Below the pieces are notes generated by a model that was not told where the DNA came from, did no database searches, and saw nothing but the letters and a program-made list of their open reading frames with translations. From the NCBI GenBank assembly GCA_964035575.1, contig OZ037930.1, positions 124,001 to 188,000 of the forward strand: a stretch of DNA of 64,000 bases, in the 5' to 3' direction. Position 1 is the first letter of the stretch, and each line of letters opens with the position of its first letter. The position numbers and the translations under genes are program-made. The DNA is from Rhynchopus sp. YZ270_cl-10. Taxonomy: Eukaryota; Euglenozoa; Diplonemea; Diplonemida; Diplonemidae. Positions 1-12,136 of the stretch are shown in pieces.

Positions 1-437
1 TGTGCAACAGACGTCCCGCACTGCAGTGCACACCCCATCTTCGCCGCACACGCTGTCGGTGCAGTGCATGTGTTCTGTGTGCACGACAGCACACCGTGTG
101 CACACGTGCACGTGTTGCAGTTGTTTGACCCCATGTCGCTTCCACTCCAGCCGTGCGGCACCACCTCATCCGGGCACGCAAGCGTGCACGTCGCACCACA
201 CGCAGCACCAGGCAGGTTGCACGGGGGCAGCACTCCACCCACCCTACTCAGACACACCAAGTCCCCGTTGTCGCAGATGCACCGGTGGCAGCCACTTGGG
301 CCCTCGTCGCTTCCGCTCCAACCATGCGGCACACCCGTCCCACATGCAAGCCTGCACCCCATGGAAAGCGCCGGAGTACTGTGCTGTGCCACCACTGTGG
401 CACAGAGAGACGCAAGACACAGCAGGGCTGCCTTCAT
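1..437 (-). CDS. Secreted cysteine-rich repeat protein (5' part, runs off window)
   Basis: The minus strand reads openly from an ATG at 437 to the window edge, about 145 codons. Residues 1-18 form a typical signal peptide (Met-Lys, then Ala/Leu-rich, ending near VVAQ). Two copies of a cysteine module follow, each with VPHGWSGSD, a few spacers, then a C-x-x-C-x-C cluster, a Gly-x-Leu and another Cys. Small secreted Cys-rich modules of this kind occur in extracellular or cell-surface proteins; no enzyme activity is implied. The sequence TTCACACAG ends 25 nt upstream of the ATG and could be a splice or trans-splice acceptor. The opposite-strand frame over the same bases is a low-complexity Cys/His/Pro shadow and lacks these features. 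The 3' end lies outside the window. The reading is firm; the function is unknown. Confidence 0.8.
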   Translation of the reverse strand, partial: MKAALLCLASLCATVVAQHSTPALSMGCRLACGTGVPHGWSGSDEGPSGCHRCICDNGDLVCLSRVGGVLPPCNLPGAACGATCTLACPDEVVPHGWSGSDMGSNNCNTCTCAHGVLSCTQNTCTAPTACAAKMGCALQCGTSVA

Positions 438-1143
438 TGTGTTGCTTGGGTGGGGTGGATATCTGTGTGAACAGTGATTATAAAGGAGAACAAGGCTTGA
501 GTTCAACGGGGGAAAAAAAACAGCTGTCGATTAGGGTGCTTCACTAGCAGCTTGCACACATACACAAAGGCGCAGGGTTAGATAGGGTCATTTCCTTCTT
601 TCCTCCTGAAAAACAAATCCCTGTTCTTTTTGCGATCTCCCCCCAGCCCACTCTCCCCTCTCTCTCTCATGCAATTTTTCCTTCTTTTTTTGTTTTCTTT
701 GGAATACTACCTTGACACCTTGCCTCAGTGGCAACGCATTCAGATTCGCTCCAAAAAAATTTGGTTCGTTCACCAAACACCACCCTCACAAGACCACGTT
801 GCGTTTGCTCACCAATCTGCAGAAGTGTAAGCAGAAGGAGCCTTCCGAGAACCGGAAAGTAAAAGACGTTCGTCGAGCACTCCCTCCCCTCCCCCCCCAG
901 TGAGTCCCCCCACCCATCACATGAAACGGTGCCGTGCACCGTTTCATCAGACCCCATACGTCGCAACAGAAGGTGTGTACGGCCGGTCTTTTTATCCATC
1001 AGGCTTGAGAAGGGTCAGAAGGCTGACTCATCCATTAGTCTTGCAGAGGAAGAGGAAGAGGAAGAGGCCCTTTGAAAGGCTCCCACGGACCTTTGTTCCC
1101 CTCTCTTCCCAAAGGCTCGGGATGCACACGGCGTCAAAACGAA
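438..1143. other. Non-coding stretch
   Basis: No reading frame here has codon texture or splice signals that I trust. It contains pyrimidine-rich tracts and a short purine run (GAGGAAGAGGAAG) near 1050. It separates the 3' end of the minus-strand solenoid gene from the next minus-strand gene start. Confidence 0.5.
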
Positions 1144-1281
1144 CCTAGGCATACCTAGGCAAATTTCGTATTCGCCTTCTAGGTATGCCTAGGCATACCT
1201 AGAAAGCGAATACGATATTCGGCCTATATTCGGATCCGAATATAGGCCGAATATCATATTCGCTTTCTAGGTATGCCTAGG
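1144..1281. repeat. Palindromic element with CCTAGGCATA ends
   Basis: Bases 1189-1280 form a near-perfect 92-bp palindrome centred on CGGATCCG at 1231-1238. It begins CTAGGCATACCTAG and ends CTAGGTATGCCTAG. A further partial copy of the same ends lies at 1144-1188. The terminal word TAGGCATA is shared with larger elements at 13299, 20828 and 33873. It lies about 35 bp beyond the stop codon of the minus-strand solenoid gene, so a transcript reading through would fold into a long hairpin. Confidence 0.75.
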
Positions 1282-1314
1282 GGAGATCACAACCGTGGGG
1301 TCCTCCCCTCAATC

Positions 1315-4300
1315 CTACAGCCCTTCCTCCTCACAGTACAACGCGCAGAAGGCGGCCCGTGCGCTTTGTGCTCGGGAGACCACCTGCTTGATAGGTGCTG
1401 CACGCATGCCCTTCCCTGCAAGCAGCTTGGCGATGCCTGTCAAAGACTGTGCGAAGACCTGAAGGAAGCGCAGAAGCAGAGCTTTCTCGACTGTGCGGCT
1501 GGCGGGCCCGGGGACGTGGTAGACCTGAGTGAAAGAGAGTGGAATTATTGTTTTTTTTTTCTCGGGGGAGATTTTGTTTATAGAACCCTGAAGCCAAGAG
1601 GCTTTTAAAAAACCCCCCCCCCTTTTTTTTTGTCAAATCCAACGATGATCATTGGAAACTATAGAATATTTTTTGGTTAAAAAAGCAGGCCTTTTGCTAA
1701 CCATCATGCCATCATGCCACGTTTTTGGGCGTTTTTTATTTTTTTTTTCCATCATGCCACCATCATGCCACGGGGGGTGGTGGGGCAAGGCTTTCGCTAT
1801 CCATCACCTGGGGATTTCCCCCCAGATGGCATGATGGCATGATGGCACCTTAAAATTTTTCTGCTCGCTGCGCTCGCGGAGGTATACCTCAAAAAAAATT
1901 CCGCTCGCTTCGCTCGCGCTGTACACCATTTTCTTCCTGCCTACGGTGCCATTTTACAATGTCTAGGGGGATTCCCTTGCATTTTACAGCCAAAAATGAA
2001 ACTTGACCCAAGCTGCAAAAGTTTGACCATTTTTAGTTCAAAGTGACCCAACCGTTGCAACAGCCCCTGCTTCTGGAAGACGTATTGATTTTGTACGGTT
2101 AGTGTACGTAAGGCGCAAGACCAAGCGCCGTTAATAAAGGATTAGATTCCGTTTTTGTTATCTTGCAAAGCTGACCCTTCGCCTCTCCACACTGTGGCTG
2201 GCAGGGAGGCGCGCGCGAAGCGCGCGACGACCGCTTTCACCAGGTGGGAAAGCTCGGAATGTACTTTTTTTCCAGGAAATTATTTTTTTTTGACCATCAT
2301 GCCATTCAGGGGGAAAATCCCAACGTTAGCAAAAGGCCTGTTATAAAAGACACAACTTTCCCCAAACAACGATGTTCCAACCAAGCCCCCCCTCCCCTAT
2401 CCCTTCATAGTACCCTCTCTCTCTCCGTGAACGTGACATACCTCAGTACACACCCACCTGCATGCGCATGCAAAGGCGGTGCTGCGGACCACCATGCCCT
2501 CCTCTGAGTCGAGGGCGGCTGCTTGCATGACGTCCACCACCGCCATCCCTAGAGCTGCAAACTCTGCACTCATCTGCGTCCCAGACAGCAGCTCGCCGAC
2601 CCCCGCCTGCGACCCACAGGAAGCGTCCCCAGGCAGGAGCCCCTCTGCCCTGAGGCCCTGGGCAGCGTTGAGAAGCGCATCCGCACAACTGGCCTCTTCC
2701 AGATGCGGGGACGAGGCGCGTGCAGCAGAGGCAGCGAGCGCGAGATACTGTAGGAAGGTGTGAGGATAAAGGAGGGGAGGGGGAGGGAAGTGTGCACCTC
2801 TTTGCTTTGAGGAAAAAAGAAAAGTTTATGAGGGCTTTCACTATTTGGGTGATCTAGGAAGTCTCTGTGAGACACGCAACAGGCTGTGAGAGCCTGTGAG
2901 ACGCTACTGAGAGCTAGTGAAAAATGCTCTCCCCATTTATAGATCACCCACTATTGCGGAGAAGTCAAGATGGTCGCAAAATATATTTTAAAAAAACGGG
3001 GATTGGTCATATACCTCCTCCTTCTTGCCTTTCCCTGCAATGGCTGCGAAGGCATCTCCCTCTGAGAGGACAACGTCACGCCTTCCGTACGCCTCCTCAG
3101 CTGGGAGGTGCTTTATGTCGCGTGCGATACGTGCCTCAGCCTCGCGCCTGTCGCGCTCCAGCTCGTGCACACCTGCCTGGGAGGCCTCCATCGCCTGCCG
3201 GATGCGTGCGTGGAAGGTGTACACCTCCTCGCCCAGCGCCGCTCGGCTGTCCTCCTCCAGGATCACCACGTTGCCGAGCTGCTCAATCCACCAGAATGTC
3301 TGTTGTTTTTTGTGTTGTGAAAGTGGAGAAAAAGGAATAATACAGTATGCCCCCATAATTCGCCTTTGTAGAAAAGCATATCAAGCCTTTCTACATTGAT
3401 TTGCATTATCATTTCCCCAACATTCCTTCGACCAAAAAATGAAATACCCCCCCTTCTTTGTTTATTCGTTGTTTGTTGTTTGTTGATCGCATCCATCCAT
3501 CCAACCCCAAAAGTCCCGAAAACCCCGAAAAACCCGCGTCCTGAAGTACGGTGGAGAGGTGGAGCACAAGGGGGGAAGGGGAAAACGGTAAAACTCATGA
3601 CCACCGACGAGCGCGTCTTTCATTTCCAGACGTATTGCATACTCGTACAAAAAAAAAAATAAGGCAAATAAGGCTCAATTCGCGACCGACATCGTCTGCC
3701 TCTCTAAGAAGCATTTTTACCTCCTCACAGAACAGTCAGCAGGACATTCCACCCATTTTGAGGGTGTTCAGCATCCGGAGAGGCTCCCCCTCCCCCCTTT
3801 TTTTTTATTCCTTCCACCTCTCCCTTAACGATTCAAAAGACAAAATGATGCATACCCTCTCCTGCTCCGCGTCGCGTCTAATCTCAAATCGTGCAAAGTC
3901 TCTTTCCTCCTCCACCTCAATTGTATGCCGCGTTAGGTCTTCTTCTAATTCAGCGCTGCAGACCCGCCATTTCCCCCACAGCGTCCAAGCAGGGTTGTGG
4001 TAGCCATGGGTATAGAGGTGACGACGCTGCTGCAGTTCTGCAGACTGCAGTACCTCCGCATCCTCGATCTGCCCTCTCTTACGCATTTCGTACGACGCTG
4101 TGTCCCGCAGCCCCACCTCTCCCCCGACCACTGCAAAGCGGGCTTCAATCTTCCCCCTGCGGGCTGCCTCCTTAATAACAATCTCCACAGCCCCAGCGCC
4201 TTCTCCAAGCAACACCAAAAACTGTTTGTAGAAGCTTTTCACCTCGGAGGAAATCGCCTTCCTCCCCACCGCTTCCCCTTCCACAACCAGAGACATCACT

Positions 4301-7300
4301 CCAGACAGTTCTTCGGAAATGAGGTCGCAACGGAGCTTCTCCTCTTCTCGAGAGATGGGCAAAGCGATGCGCATCGTTTCTTGCGCGGAAAGAAGGTTAT
4401 CACGCACTAAACGCTCCTCATCAACGCATAAAAGAAGCAGAATATCACAAAGATCCACAAATTTTGAAGAAATTTGGGTAGATACTACCACATGGTACTC
4501 TCTCTCCACCTCGCCACGAAGATCGGTTTCGTGCTGAATGAGAAGATTAGTGGCTTCGGGAAGGAGCTGTGTGGTGACTTCAATTTCTTCATTGATTCTG
4601 ATGTTTCTGCGAAGCTTTGTTTCTTCTGCTGATAGAGTAGAAAACGACGCGGTGTCACCCATATTCGCATACTCCTCATCCTCTGAACACATAATAGCCA
4701 ACCTTGCTCCGGCTTCATTTATCACCACTCTCCCGCATATTTCCTCCATCGCCGGCCCTTCTTGCGCCGTCGCCAAATACTGCCTCAGCAACCTCTCCGC
4801 CAGCACCGTCGCCTCACGCACCGCCACCTCGTTTCCCTGCAGGGCTTGCACCGCTTCCTCTGCGAGGATCGTTTCCTTAGCCGTCGCGCCCTGCGCAACC
4901 AACGACCCTGCATGAGACACCATGGTGTCAACCACGTCCCCTAAATCTACCCCGGTCGCTGCTGTATAGTCGGAAAGAAGTGGAGACGTGGAGTACGTTG
5001 TGTATAAACTCCCCTTTTCAGCAAAGGATGACACCAAAGCAAGCAGTGCGGTGTCATCTTCACAAGTGGACATTGCTTGGGCGGTCAGTGCAGACCATTC
5101 TGAGTAACCCAAATTTGACCCAAAATGGGAGAGTACGTCGGCGGCAAATTGATGTAACTCTTTTTGGCCCAACCCTTCCGCATTCAGGCAGCACAGCAGC
5201 GCCAGGTCGCTCCTCCACGCCTTTTTCGCAAAGGAAAGCACCTCGGTTGTCACCTCCCTCCGGGTCATGCCGAGGCACAGTACTGTTTTTGTTAAGGCGG
5301 CGAGGACGTCTGCTGCAGGGAGGTCCGCCGTTGACGCTAAAATCGCCGAAATAATCTCCTTTGGTTCCCCTGGTGTCACCACAGCCGCTGCTTCCGGAAA
5401 GCGGTGCGCAATTTCCATCAACGCAGATCGCCTCCTTCCCACCTCATGAACTTCGCCCTCGATTTCTGGGTTGGATTGAAGAACGTTCTGGTGGTCCTCT
5501 TGAATTTCCGTCCAGAGTGCTAAAGTATCTTCACAGGTTCCTAGGTTAGAGGTATCAAGAAGACATTCGGCACGTTCCAAATATGATTCAGCCCCCTTCG
5601 CCACCGCGTTTGCAACGTTCGTTAACAATCTGATTGCTTCAGAGGGGGTGACGCCACCGACCATGCGGAGCGGTGCTAATAACGCACCGATATATCCTCT
5701 CGCAGATTGAAATCTTCCACTCGAAAGGAGGCCTCTTATCAGCACCGATTCTAGCGCATCTACTGAGGCTATCATATGCATTTCTTCTAAGAAGGAGTGA
5801 AATCGGTCGGGATCCCGATCGACACATTCCGCAATTTCTGACGGAAGTGCTGACGAAGCGTACACCGCATGCACCACCCTGCTGAGTTGATTCTGTTTAA
5901 CCGGAATTTCAAATAATTTTTCTTTTCCAATCCGCATCATTTTCGTGAACATCAGGAGATTCGGTAAACGGCTGCTTTGAAATCGAGATGCACTGCAAAG
6001 ACGCGAAACGGTCGTCTCATCCGCTCCGCTTTCCACCGCCCCGCAAAGACGGATGAGGGGGTGAAGCTTTGAGTATTCCATCAAATCTGGGTTGATTTTT
6101 CCTTCAAAAAGAAGGTCCCTTCCAGCAGAGTGCTCCGTAGAGTATAACGCGGCCAGCTCGCAGGCGGAATTCACTATGTGCTCTGATACACCCCCTTTTC
6201 GCGCAGTTTCCCATGCCACAGAATAGAGCCCCAACCCCGCAGCCCGCTTTGCAGCGCGCTCCGCAATCTCCTTGAGAGCCTCTTCTGAGATGGTCTCCCC
6301 TTCCTCCTTAACCTCGAATTTGATCTCTCCATCCAATATTGCGAGCTGCGGTCTCACATTGATGACATCTTTGACAGCATCCAATGGCAACGTTGCAGGC
6401 AGCGTAGTCGTAATTTCTATCAGACCCGCTTCAGGTATGCCCTTCCATTGTGAAGTCCGAATTGAAAGAAGGTGGCTCAACCTCGAAAGCGCTCCTTTTG
6501 CGGCAAGGCGTTTTGCGGAAGAAATGAGGGCTCGGTCTGAGCGCAGGTCTTTAAGGAGGGTAGAGTAGTCCTTGAGGGAAGGGGTTTTTGCGGGGATTGA
6601 AGCGAAGGAGAAGGCAGCGAGGAAGTGGTCCAAATCGACCCCACGGTCTTGCAGGAGACATAACACAGCACGCAGCGCCCCTGCCGTCGCAGGCGCACAT
6701 TGCGCACTACCCCCTGCCGCCTCGCAGACCCCCTTCAGATACCGTTCCCCTGTGTGCACAAGGTATGCCTGCACCTGGCTGTGTTTTCGTGGGGAGGCTT
6801 CCCAGGCCATTTCGTAGGCAAGCTCTGGTCCTGCCCCAGCAGCTTCGGAGAGGCAAACTGCGGCAGCGATGTTATGTGTGCGGATTGCTTCCGCGACGCC
6901 TAGTTTAAAATCCTTGCATTTTAGGGTATGAAACGCTATTAAGGCAATGCTGGGATCGGCTTCCTCTCTGGATAGAATTGCAAAGGGTGCCGCGTCTTGC
7001 ACCTCTGGCAGCCACAACGGCAACAATACGGACCGCGAGACACCAAACCCTGGCATCCGCAGCACCGCTCTCCCACCCCCAAAGGGGTCCAATACGAACA
7101 GCGTGGACTCTGTTGCGGCGATGAGACGCACCCCGCGGCCTACTACAGACGGCATCCATGCTATATCGAGCACCCGGTCCTCCACTTCACTCCACTCATC
7201 GCATAGAAGCTCTGCATGCACCACTTCATACCTCGCGGAGGCGATGAAGTGGATTCCGGGGGAAGGAGAAGAAGAAGAACCTCGGATCACATCGTACACC

Positions 7301-7887
7301 GCCAGCCTACCGCGCTGCACCACAGCAAGCACGTCGTTGCCGTGGATTGAAGCAAAGCGTGCGGCCTCCCCAAACACACAAACACACCGCACCCCACTGT
7401 GCGTCGCGCTGTACGCTACAACAGGCGCGGAGGCGCTACCTTGTACACTGTGCGCCTCGAAGACCGCGTCGGGGACTGGAGTGAGGGGTTTGGAGGAGAG
7501 CGTCAGCTTGACCTCTGAGGTGGACCCTTCTGCGGAGGCTATGTGGATGTGTTCACGCCCTGATGCGGAGGTGACGTGCATGCCGACAACCTTTGCCTGG
7601 CCTTTCACAAAGAGCTCTGCGGGATAGGCAGAAGCGGAAGACGCACCGCGTATGTGCGTGATGAGGAGTCGGTTGGTGTCGGAGTAGACACACACAGTGT
7701 TCTCGGAGGCAGCCACAATGCGTGCCATGTCGTATGCGCATAAAGGGTGCGTCTCACTGCAGGCGCTGTCCGCGAGGAAGGCGGGGGTCACGGCAACGCC
7801 GTCGCGTGCGATGACAGGGCGTCTCTGAGGTGCGTCGGACCAGATGCACCGGACGTCTACATCGCCCCGTGCTACTTCGTATTCCAT
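1315..7887 (-). CDS. Large beta-propeller / alpha-solenoid protein, four proposed exons
   Basis: Exons are 7887-3856, 3299-3015, 2747-2442 and 1524-1315, all phase 0, giving about 1610 residues. Donors are GTATGC, GTATAT and GTATGT; acceptors are AACAG, CTACAG and CTCAG. ATG 7887 is preferred over the open frame upstream because that stretch is proline-rich filler and a GCAG ends 23 nt before the ATG. Residues about 10-330 read like a WD/beta-propeller (repeated Val-x-Val-Tyr and Leu-Phe-Val-Leu-Asp strands). About 340-1120 is a long helical solenoid, followed by a Glu/Arg-rich helical tail. This resembles tethering or kinetochore proteins of the NBAS/Sec39/ROD type, but the match is by architecture only. 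The first exon is one 4-kb frame, so it is surely coding. Its junction to the exon at 3299 is inferred, because the intervening intron carries a retroelement relic; exons 2-4 could be a separate gene. Confidence 0.7.
1686..2340. mobile_element. TIR element in last intron of solenoid gene
   Basis: The ends are exact inverted copies of CAGGCCTTTTGCTAAC (1686-1701 and 2325-2340). Both ends carry repeats of the word CATCATGCCA or its complement. The interior has no coding frame I believe. It occupies most of the intron 1525-2441 of the minus-strand gene. It fits the window-wide pattern of non-coding elements with inverted ends and a private subterminal word. Confidence 0.65.
3438..3650 (-). mobile_element. 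Terminal-repeat relic of VIPER-like retroelement
   Basis: This holds the two terminal-repeat segments of the retroelement found at 48137-53082, directly joined and with no coding part. It is a fossil, clearly broken, and somewhat older than the large copy because the repeats differ by a few bases. It sits in the proposed intron 3300-3855 of the solenoid gene. Confidence 0.75.
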
Positions 7888-8046
7888 ATTTGTGGTGGTG
7901 GGGGGGACCACTGCACTGGGGTGGGGTGTCTGGGATTGTAGTGCGGGGGAAAAAGAGGTTTTTAGGTGAGGGGGAATTATCGTACCCTTGGGGGGGTCCA
8001 CCTTAGGGGAAGCTGGCTGAAAAAGTGCAAGCCAGAGAAAAGCCGC

Positions 8047-8498
8047 ATGGAGAGTGGTGCCAGGAAAATGGCACAAAATATATCACCGCAAGGAGGACAA
8101 GACAGTGAGGACAGTGCAGAACTTAATGTTTTTGATGTGTCCGATGATGATGGAGGCAGTGAGGCAGGAAACACCATCCGCGACGGCAGGAAAAGGGCTG
8201 CCCGCACCAAAGCAGATGGCGAGGACGGGACGTAGGTGGTACTGCGTGCATCGACATACAACTATGTAGTGGGCACAGTACCCCACAGACACCGGCGACG
8301 CTGGAAAAACGTAAGGCGAAGCACCCAGCCGCTGCCGATTCCAGTGCCCTGGAGCAGGCGGATTGGCCCCAGCCTCAACCATGGATGCGGATGAGCAGTT
8401 CCCGCTGGTTGACGTACAGCAGAATTATTTCGGCCGATGAGTGGGGGACCAAACAAGACAGGGATTGGGGTCGGGGAGAAGGAGGTACCTCAAAACAT
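8047..8498 (+). CDS. Hypothetical acidic/basic nuclear-type protein, divergent gene
   Basis: From ATG 8047 (or ATG 8068) the plus strand encodes a hydrophilic stretch with an acidic patch (DVSDDDGGSE) followed by a basic one (RDGRKRAARTK). A natural continuation uses a short intron from about 8235 to 8277 (GTAGGT to GCACAG). It leads into a frame rich in Lys/Ala (LEKRKAKHPAAADSS) that stays open to a stop near 8498. The donor is not GTAT, unlike all firm introns here, so the splice is uncertain. A different frame at 8500-8686 (ending in a Glu/Lys-rich stretch) also looks protein-like and may be a further exon. This is the only clear plus-strand host gene, and its start lies 160 bp from that of the solenoid gene, suggesting a shared divergent promoter. 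No family recognised. Confidence 0.4.
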
Positions 8499-8689
8499 TC
8501 GATATGAAGGTCAAGGATGCGGGGGGAGTTGGGGACTCCCAGTTCAAGGCGGTCTCCATGGTAGTGGGTCGTGGTCGTGCACGGAGAAGAAGCGACGGAG
8601 CAACGCTCTCTTGCCTGAGAGCGATGGTGGAGGAGGAGTTGAAGAAGTCCGGCTTAGGAATTGGACGGAGCCTTGGTGGAGGGTAGCTA

Positions 8690-9700
8690 CCAGATTTTAT
8701 ACTGCACCATCGAGTATAAAAATGCAACAAAAAAAATGGGGATTTGTGGGTTTCACGTTTTTTTTTTTGCAGAAAGAAGCTGTTTTTTTCTCTAAATTTT
8801 TGCCTCTGGTTTTTTGTTATCACTAAATGGGAGAGGGGAGGAGGGAAGGTTTTTTTTTTTGCCTAGTTTAACAATCAAAATATACAAATTCTAGGGGAGG
8901 GTTGGAGGGAGATAAGGGGTGGGGGGGTGGGGGGTGGGAAGGTTTTTCTCTCTGTGGTTGTTGAGAGAGGATGATGAATGAAGACGAAAAGCGTTTGTGA
9001 AAAAAAAAGAAAACATGAAAATGTGCCTCTCGTGCACACGCACATCTTTCAAAAAAAAAAAAAAGTGAAAAATATTTGAGGCAGAGCTACAAGGAGAAAC
9101 GAAACCCCCATTGGGTCTGACCCCCCGTATTTTTTTTTCTCCCCCATCTGTCGCATCAACAAAATCACTTATTGAGGTAGTTTCTTGTACACATGGTGTC
9201 ACCCGAAGGTGAAATGCACAAAGATATAGAACGCAAATCGTCCTGTTTTTTTGTTTGTTTGTTTTGGGTTGGGAGGATAAGGGAGAAGATGTTTTTTATG
9301 ACAAGTTTGGTGTGACACCACAGAATACTTTGAAACACACGCTGTTTTTTCCCCCTTCTTTTTATCAACACCGTTTTTTGTGTCGACAATCACTTTATAC
9401 ACTAGCTGGGTAAATCCTTTTTTTCCTTCTCTTCTTCTTACTACTGTTACACCACGGTGGGGCCATGGTCTGTAAATCAACACTGACTGCTTTTGTTATA
9501 GTATTGCCTTTCTCGACAATCATCTAAGTCATCCACCGTTCGCTAAGGTCTGTGCTCAATTATTAGCCGAGCCTTTTGCACGTTTTATTTTTTGAAAAAT
9601 TGTTGGAATAGTTTTAGCTGCCACATGCGCTCCACTGCCCCTAAAGTCACTCACGTAATATCCTCGGATTTTTCAAAAAGTTTTTTTTTTCAGGCCCCAA
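8690..9700. other. Intergenic, homopolymer-rich
   Basis: The tract is dense in runs of T, A and G (for example 8830-8860 and 9051-9064). I see no coding frame, repeat family or structured RNA. It is the downstream flank of the coiled-coil gene. Confidence 0.5.
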
Positions 9701-11704
9701 CTACTCATCAATCGAGAACACCAACGGGGCATATGCTCTTGCCCGCGGGTTTGATACCCTTCTTGGGGCTGGAGAAGCACTTGGCCTCGCCCCACCCCCA
9801 ACACCACCTCCACCACCACCTCCCCCACGCATCCCTGCCCTCGGGCTCGACCCTCTCCTCACTGCAGGCGACGTCGTTCCATTCGACACTGTCCCGGCAC
9901 TGCTGCGCTGCGCGGAAAGCCTGTCGTGGGCTGTGGTGTAGAAGTGGTGGTTGTGGTGCACCCCTCCTCCTCCTCCTCCTCCTCCTCCTCCACCTCCCAC
10001 CTGCCCCTGCGCCAGCGTCACCGGAAGCGACGAATACCCTGATGAGGTGGACGACGCATTGGAGCCCCGGCGTTGAAACTGTCGCCGTACTTCGTTCTGT
10101 CCAGCATAGGTCACGCTGTTGCCGTCGCTCCCTCGTCGGTAGCCTGCGCGGGGTGACAGCGAGGTGGACCTCCCCTTTTCTAATACCGGAAGAAAGGTGG
10201 AGCACATCGACGCCGTCGGGGAGATTGAAAACCCCGGAGCGCTGTCAGAGTTGTCGGAGATGTGAACGCTTCCGGAACACCCTCTCGCAGTGCTGCCACT
10301 CAGGCCACGAAGCGAATTGGAGCTGCTTCGTCTGCTGATCTCTGAAGACGGTGCGCAGGAGTGACGCAGCATTGGCGATTCAGATGAATGCGCGCAGGGC
10401 AGCCCTGGGGTTTCGGTACCGCTTGCGCGAGAAGGCGCTTCGGATCTGGGACGGTCTCCCCAATCGGTGCTGCAGCACTCATCTTTCTCATCAAATCTGC
10501 GTGGTGGAGCGGCAGGGGCTACCGGAGGCGATCCTTTTGGGAGAGGAGGGAGGCCTGGTCGTGCGGGAGCGGGGGCTGTCCTGGAGAGGTCGGCAAGGTG
10601 CTGTCTCTGCTGGCCTACGATGGTGCGGAGGGTGTCGCGCTCCTCTGTGATGCGGGAGAACTCTTCGGGGGTTTTGCTGCGTTTCAGCTGCGCCTGGTGG
10701 CGTTCTAGCTCCTCTCGGAGGTCGCTCATCTGGCTTTCCCCGTCCTCCTGCCTGCGCCGCTCATCCGCCAGCACCTCACGCAACGCATCGCTGGTTGCGA
10801 CCTCGCCTTCCACAGCGTCCTGCCACCGCACGGCACGCTCCTTCACCGCAGCCACCTCCGCCTCAGAACGCTCCCGCTGGCTCTCTGCGGCGTCATGTGC
10901 TTCCTGCAGACGTCTCTCTAGGACAGCCACCTTATCCTCCAACACTGCGACAGCAGAAGAAGCATCAGTGGAGGGTTGATTGAGCTCTTCGGCGGTCTGA
11001 GAGAAGAGAGAGAAGGGGGGGAAGGGAGGTTGAAGGAGAATTTTTTTTGGGTGGAAAAAATGGGATTTTGGGTGAGAAAAGGTTATCGAAATCGTGTTGA
11101 TTTGAAAAAAAAGTAAGAGTTGAAATACAAAAGCCCTTTCGTGGCAGTGTATGTTGGTATGATTGGTGTACCGGGGGGGGGGTGGACACCCAATCCATTT
11201 CGTGGTTTACATCTGATACAAAAAAAGAGATACGGTTTGCATACGCGTTTCCACCGTTGTGTCTCCTCTTCCGCGTGTTGAAGGCGTTGTGTGAGTGAGG
11301 CGATGGTCGCCGCATCCGCATCGTGCCGTGCGGTAGGTGTGGGTGCAGTGGGTGTGGCGGGGCTTGGTGCTGCGTGGGCGGCCTCCTGGTCCTCCTCGAG
11401 GGTCGTGATGTAGTCCACCAGCTGCTCGTTCTCGTCGATCTGAGTGTTATAATATATACGTGGATGTGAGGGGGTAGGGGGGCCTATATGACACACTGCA
11501 TACCTTCTCCTGCAGAAGCACCCGCAGACGGTTCACCTCGTCATCCTCCTCCCTGCACGCCGTCTGCGGCGTATGTGCGTGCACCTCTCGCTGCTGCTGC
11601 CGTGACCGTGGTGTGTGCGGCCTTGACGGAGAAGGCGACACAGGCACAACACCCTTCCTTCCACTCGATGGCGGGGACAGGCAAGACCGTGCTTGCACCG
11701 GCAT
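9701..11704 (-). CDS. Coiled-coil protein with Ser/Pro/Gly-rich tail, three exons
   Basis: Exons are 11704-11504, 11439-11245 and 10996-9701, all phase 0, giving about 563 residues. Donors are GTATGC twice; acceptors are CACTCAG and CTCTCAG. The first exon is basic and Ser/Pro-rich. Its end, the second exon and the first 110 residues of the third carry clear heptads rich in Glu, Arg, Leu and Ala (for example LEDKVAVLERRLQEAH), so a long coiled coil is expected. The remainder is low complexity: Ser-rich, a 12-residue glycine run from a TCC repeat at about 9965-9995, and Arg/Ser patches. The tail could be a phosphorylated scaffold region. ATG 11704 is the first in frame, but no AG lies close upstream, so an earlier exon is possible. 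The 248-bp second intron holds a copy of the 110-nt dispersed repeat. No named family. Confidence 0.75.
11112..11214 (-). repeat. 110-nt dispersed intron repeat, copy 1
   Basis: On the minus strand this starts near GATGTAAACCACGAAATGG, passes TGTCCACCCC and ends GGGCTTTTGTATTTCAA. Related copies are at 14862-14940, 18650-18722, 56283-56398 and 63592-63702, with partial ones at 46741-46776, 46990-47022 and 59623-59660. This copy lies inside the second intron of the coiled-coil gene, shortly after the donor. Confidence 0.8.
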
Positions 11705-12136
11705 TGGGGGGAAGGGGGGGAGTGGGGGTGTGGAAGGAGATGTGTGTTTTTTTTTATGTGCCGGGGGATCGACTCTCGGGTGTTGCCCCTGTGCAGTGGT
11801 TTAGATACTTTGTGTGAAAAAAGAATGGAACCACAATGTAAATAGAGAACTAATGATAATGGAACCCGCTTGCACCTCTTTGGCTGAGTTGACATCAAGC
11901 CGTCCCTCAAGAAGCTGCGACATCAACCAAAAAAAAAAAATGCTCGAGAGACTCGTTTTCTCTTTTGCTTGTTGCTCAAAAAGACTATAAGCGGGAGGGG
12001 AGAAAAATAAAGGTTGTTCGCTTTCACAATATCGCATCTCTGGACAGCGAGGGTAAAATAGAATAAGAAGAGGTGCTAGGTGCTAGGTGCTCCTGAAAAC
12101 CCCACATTGCGTACTTGTTGTGTACTTCGTGAAACC

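Noticed and set aside
2-547. 181-codon plus-strand frame
   Set aside because: It is the antisense of the secreted cysteine-repeat gene on the minus strand, which has a signal peptide and ordered cysteine motifs.
3680-3740. Extra exon of the solenoid gene (frame with LLREADDVGREL)
   Set aside because: It looks coding and follows a possible acceptor, but no host donor precedes the retroelement relic; kept only as an alternative.
6947-7627. 226-codon plus-strand frame
   Set aside because: Ser/Thr-rich shadow of the propeller region of the minus-strand solenoid gene.
8381-8686. In-frame TGA at 8438 as a selenocysteine codon joining two protein-like segments
   Set aside because: No hairpin resembling a SECIS element was seen downstream, and an unrecognised intron or a frame change explains the pattern more simply.
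9592-10338. 248-codon plus-strand frame
   Set aside because: Antisense of the Gly/Ser-rich tail of the coiled-coil gene; no splice or start context of its own.
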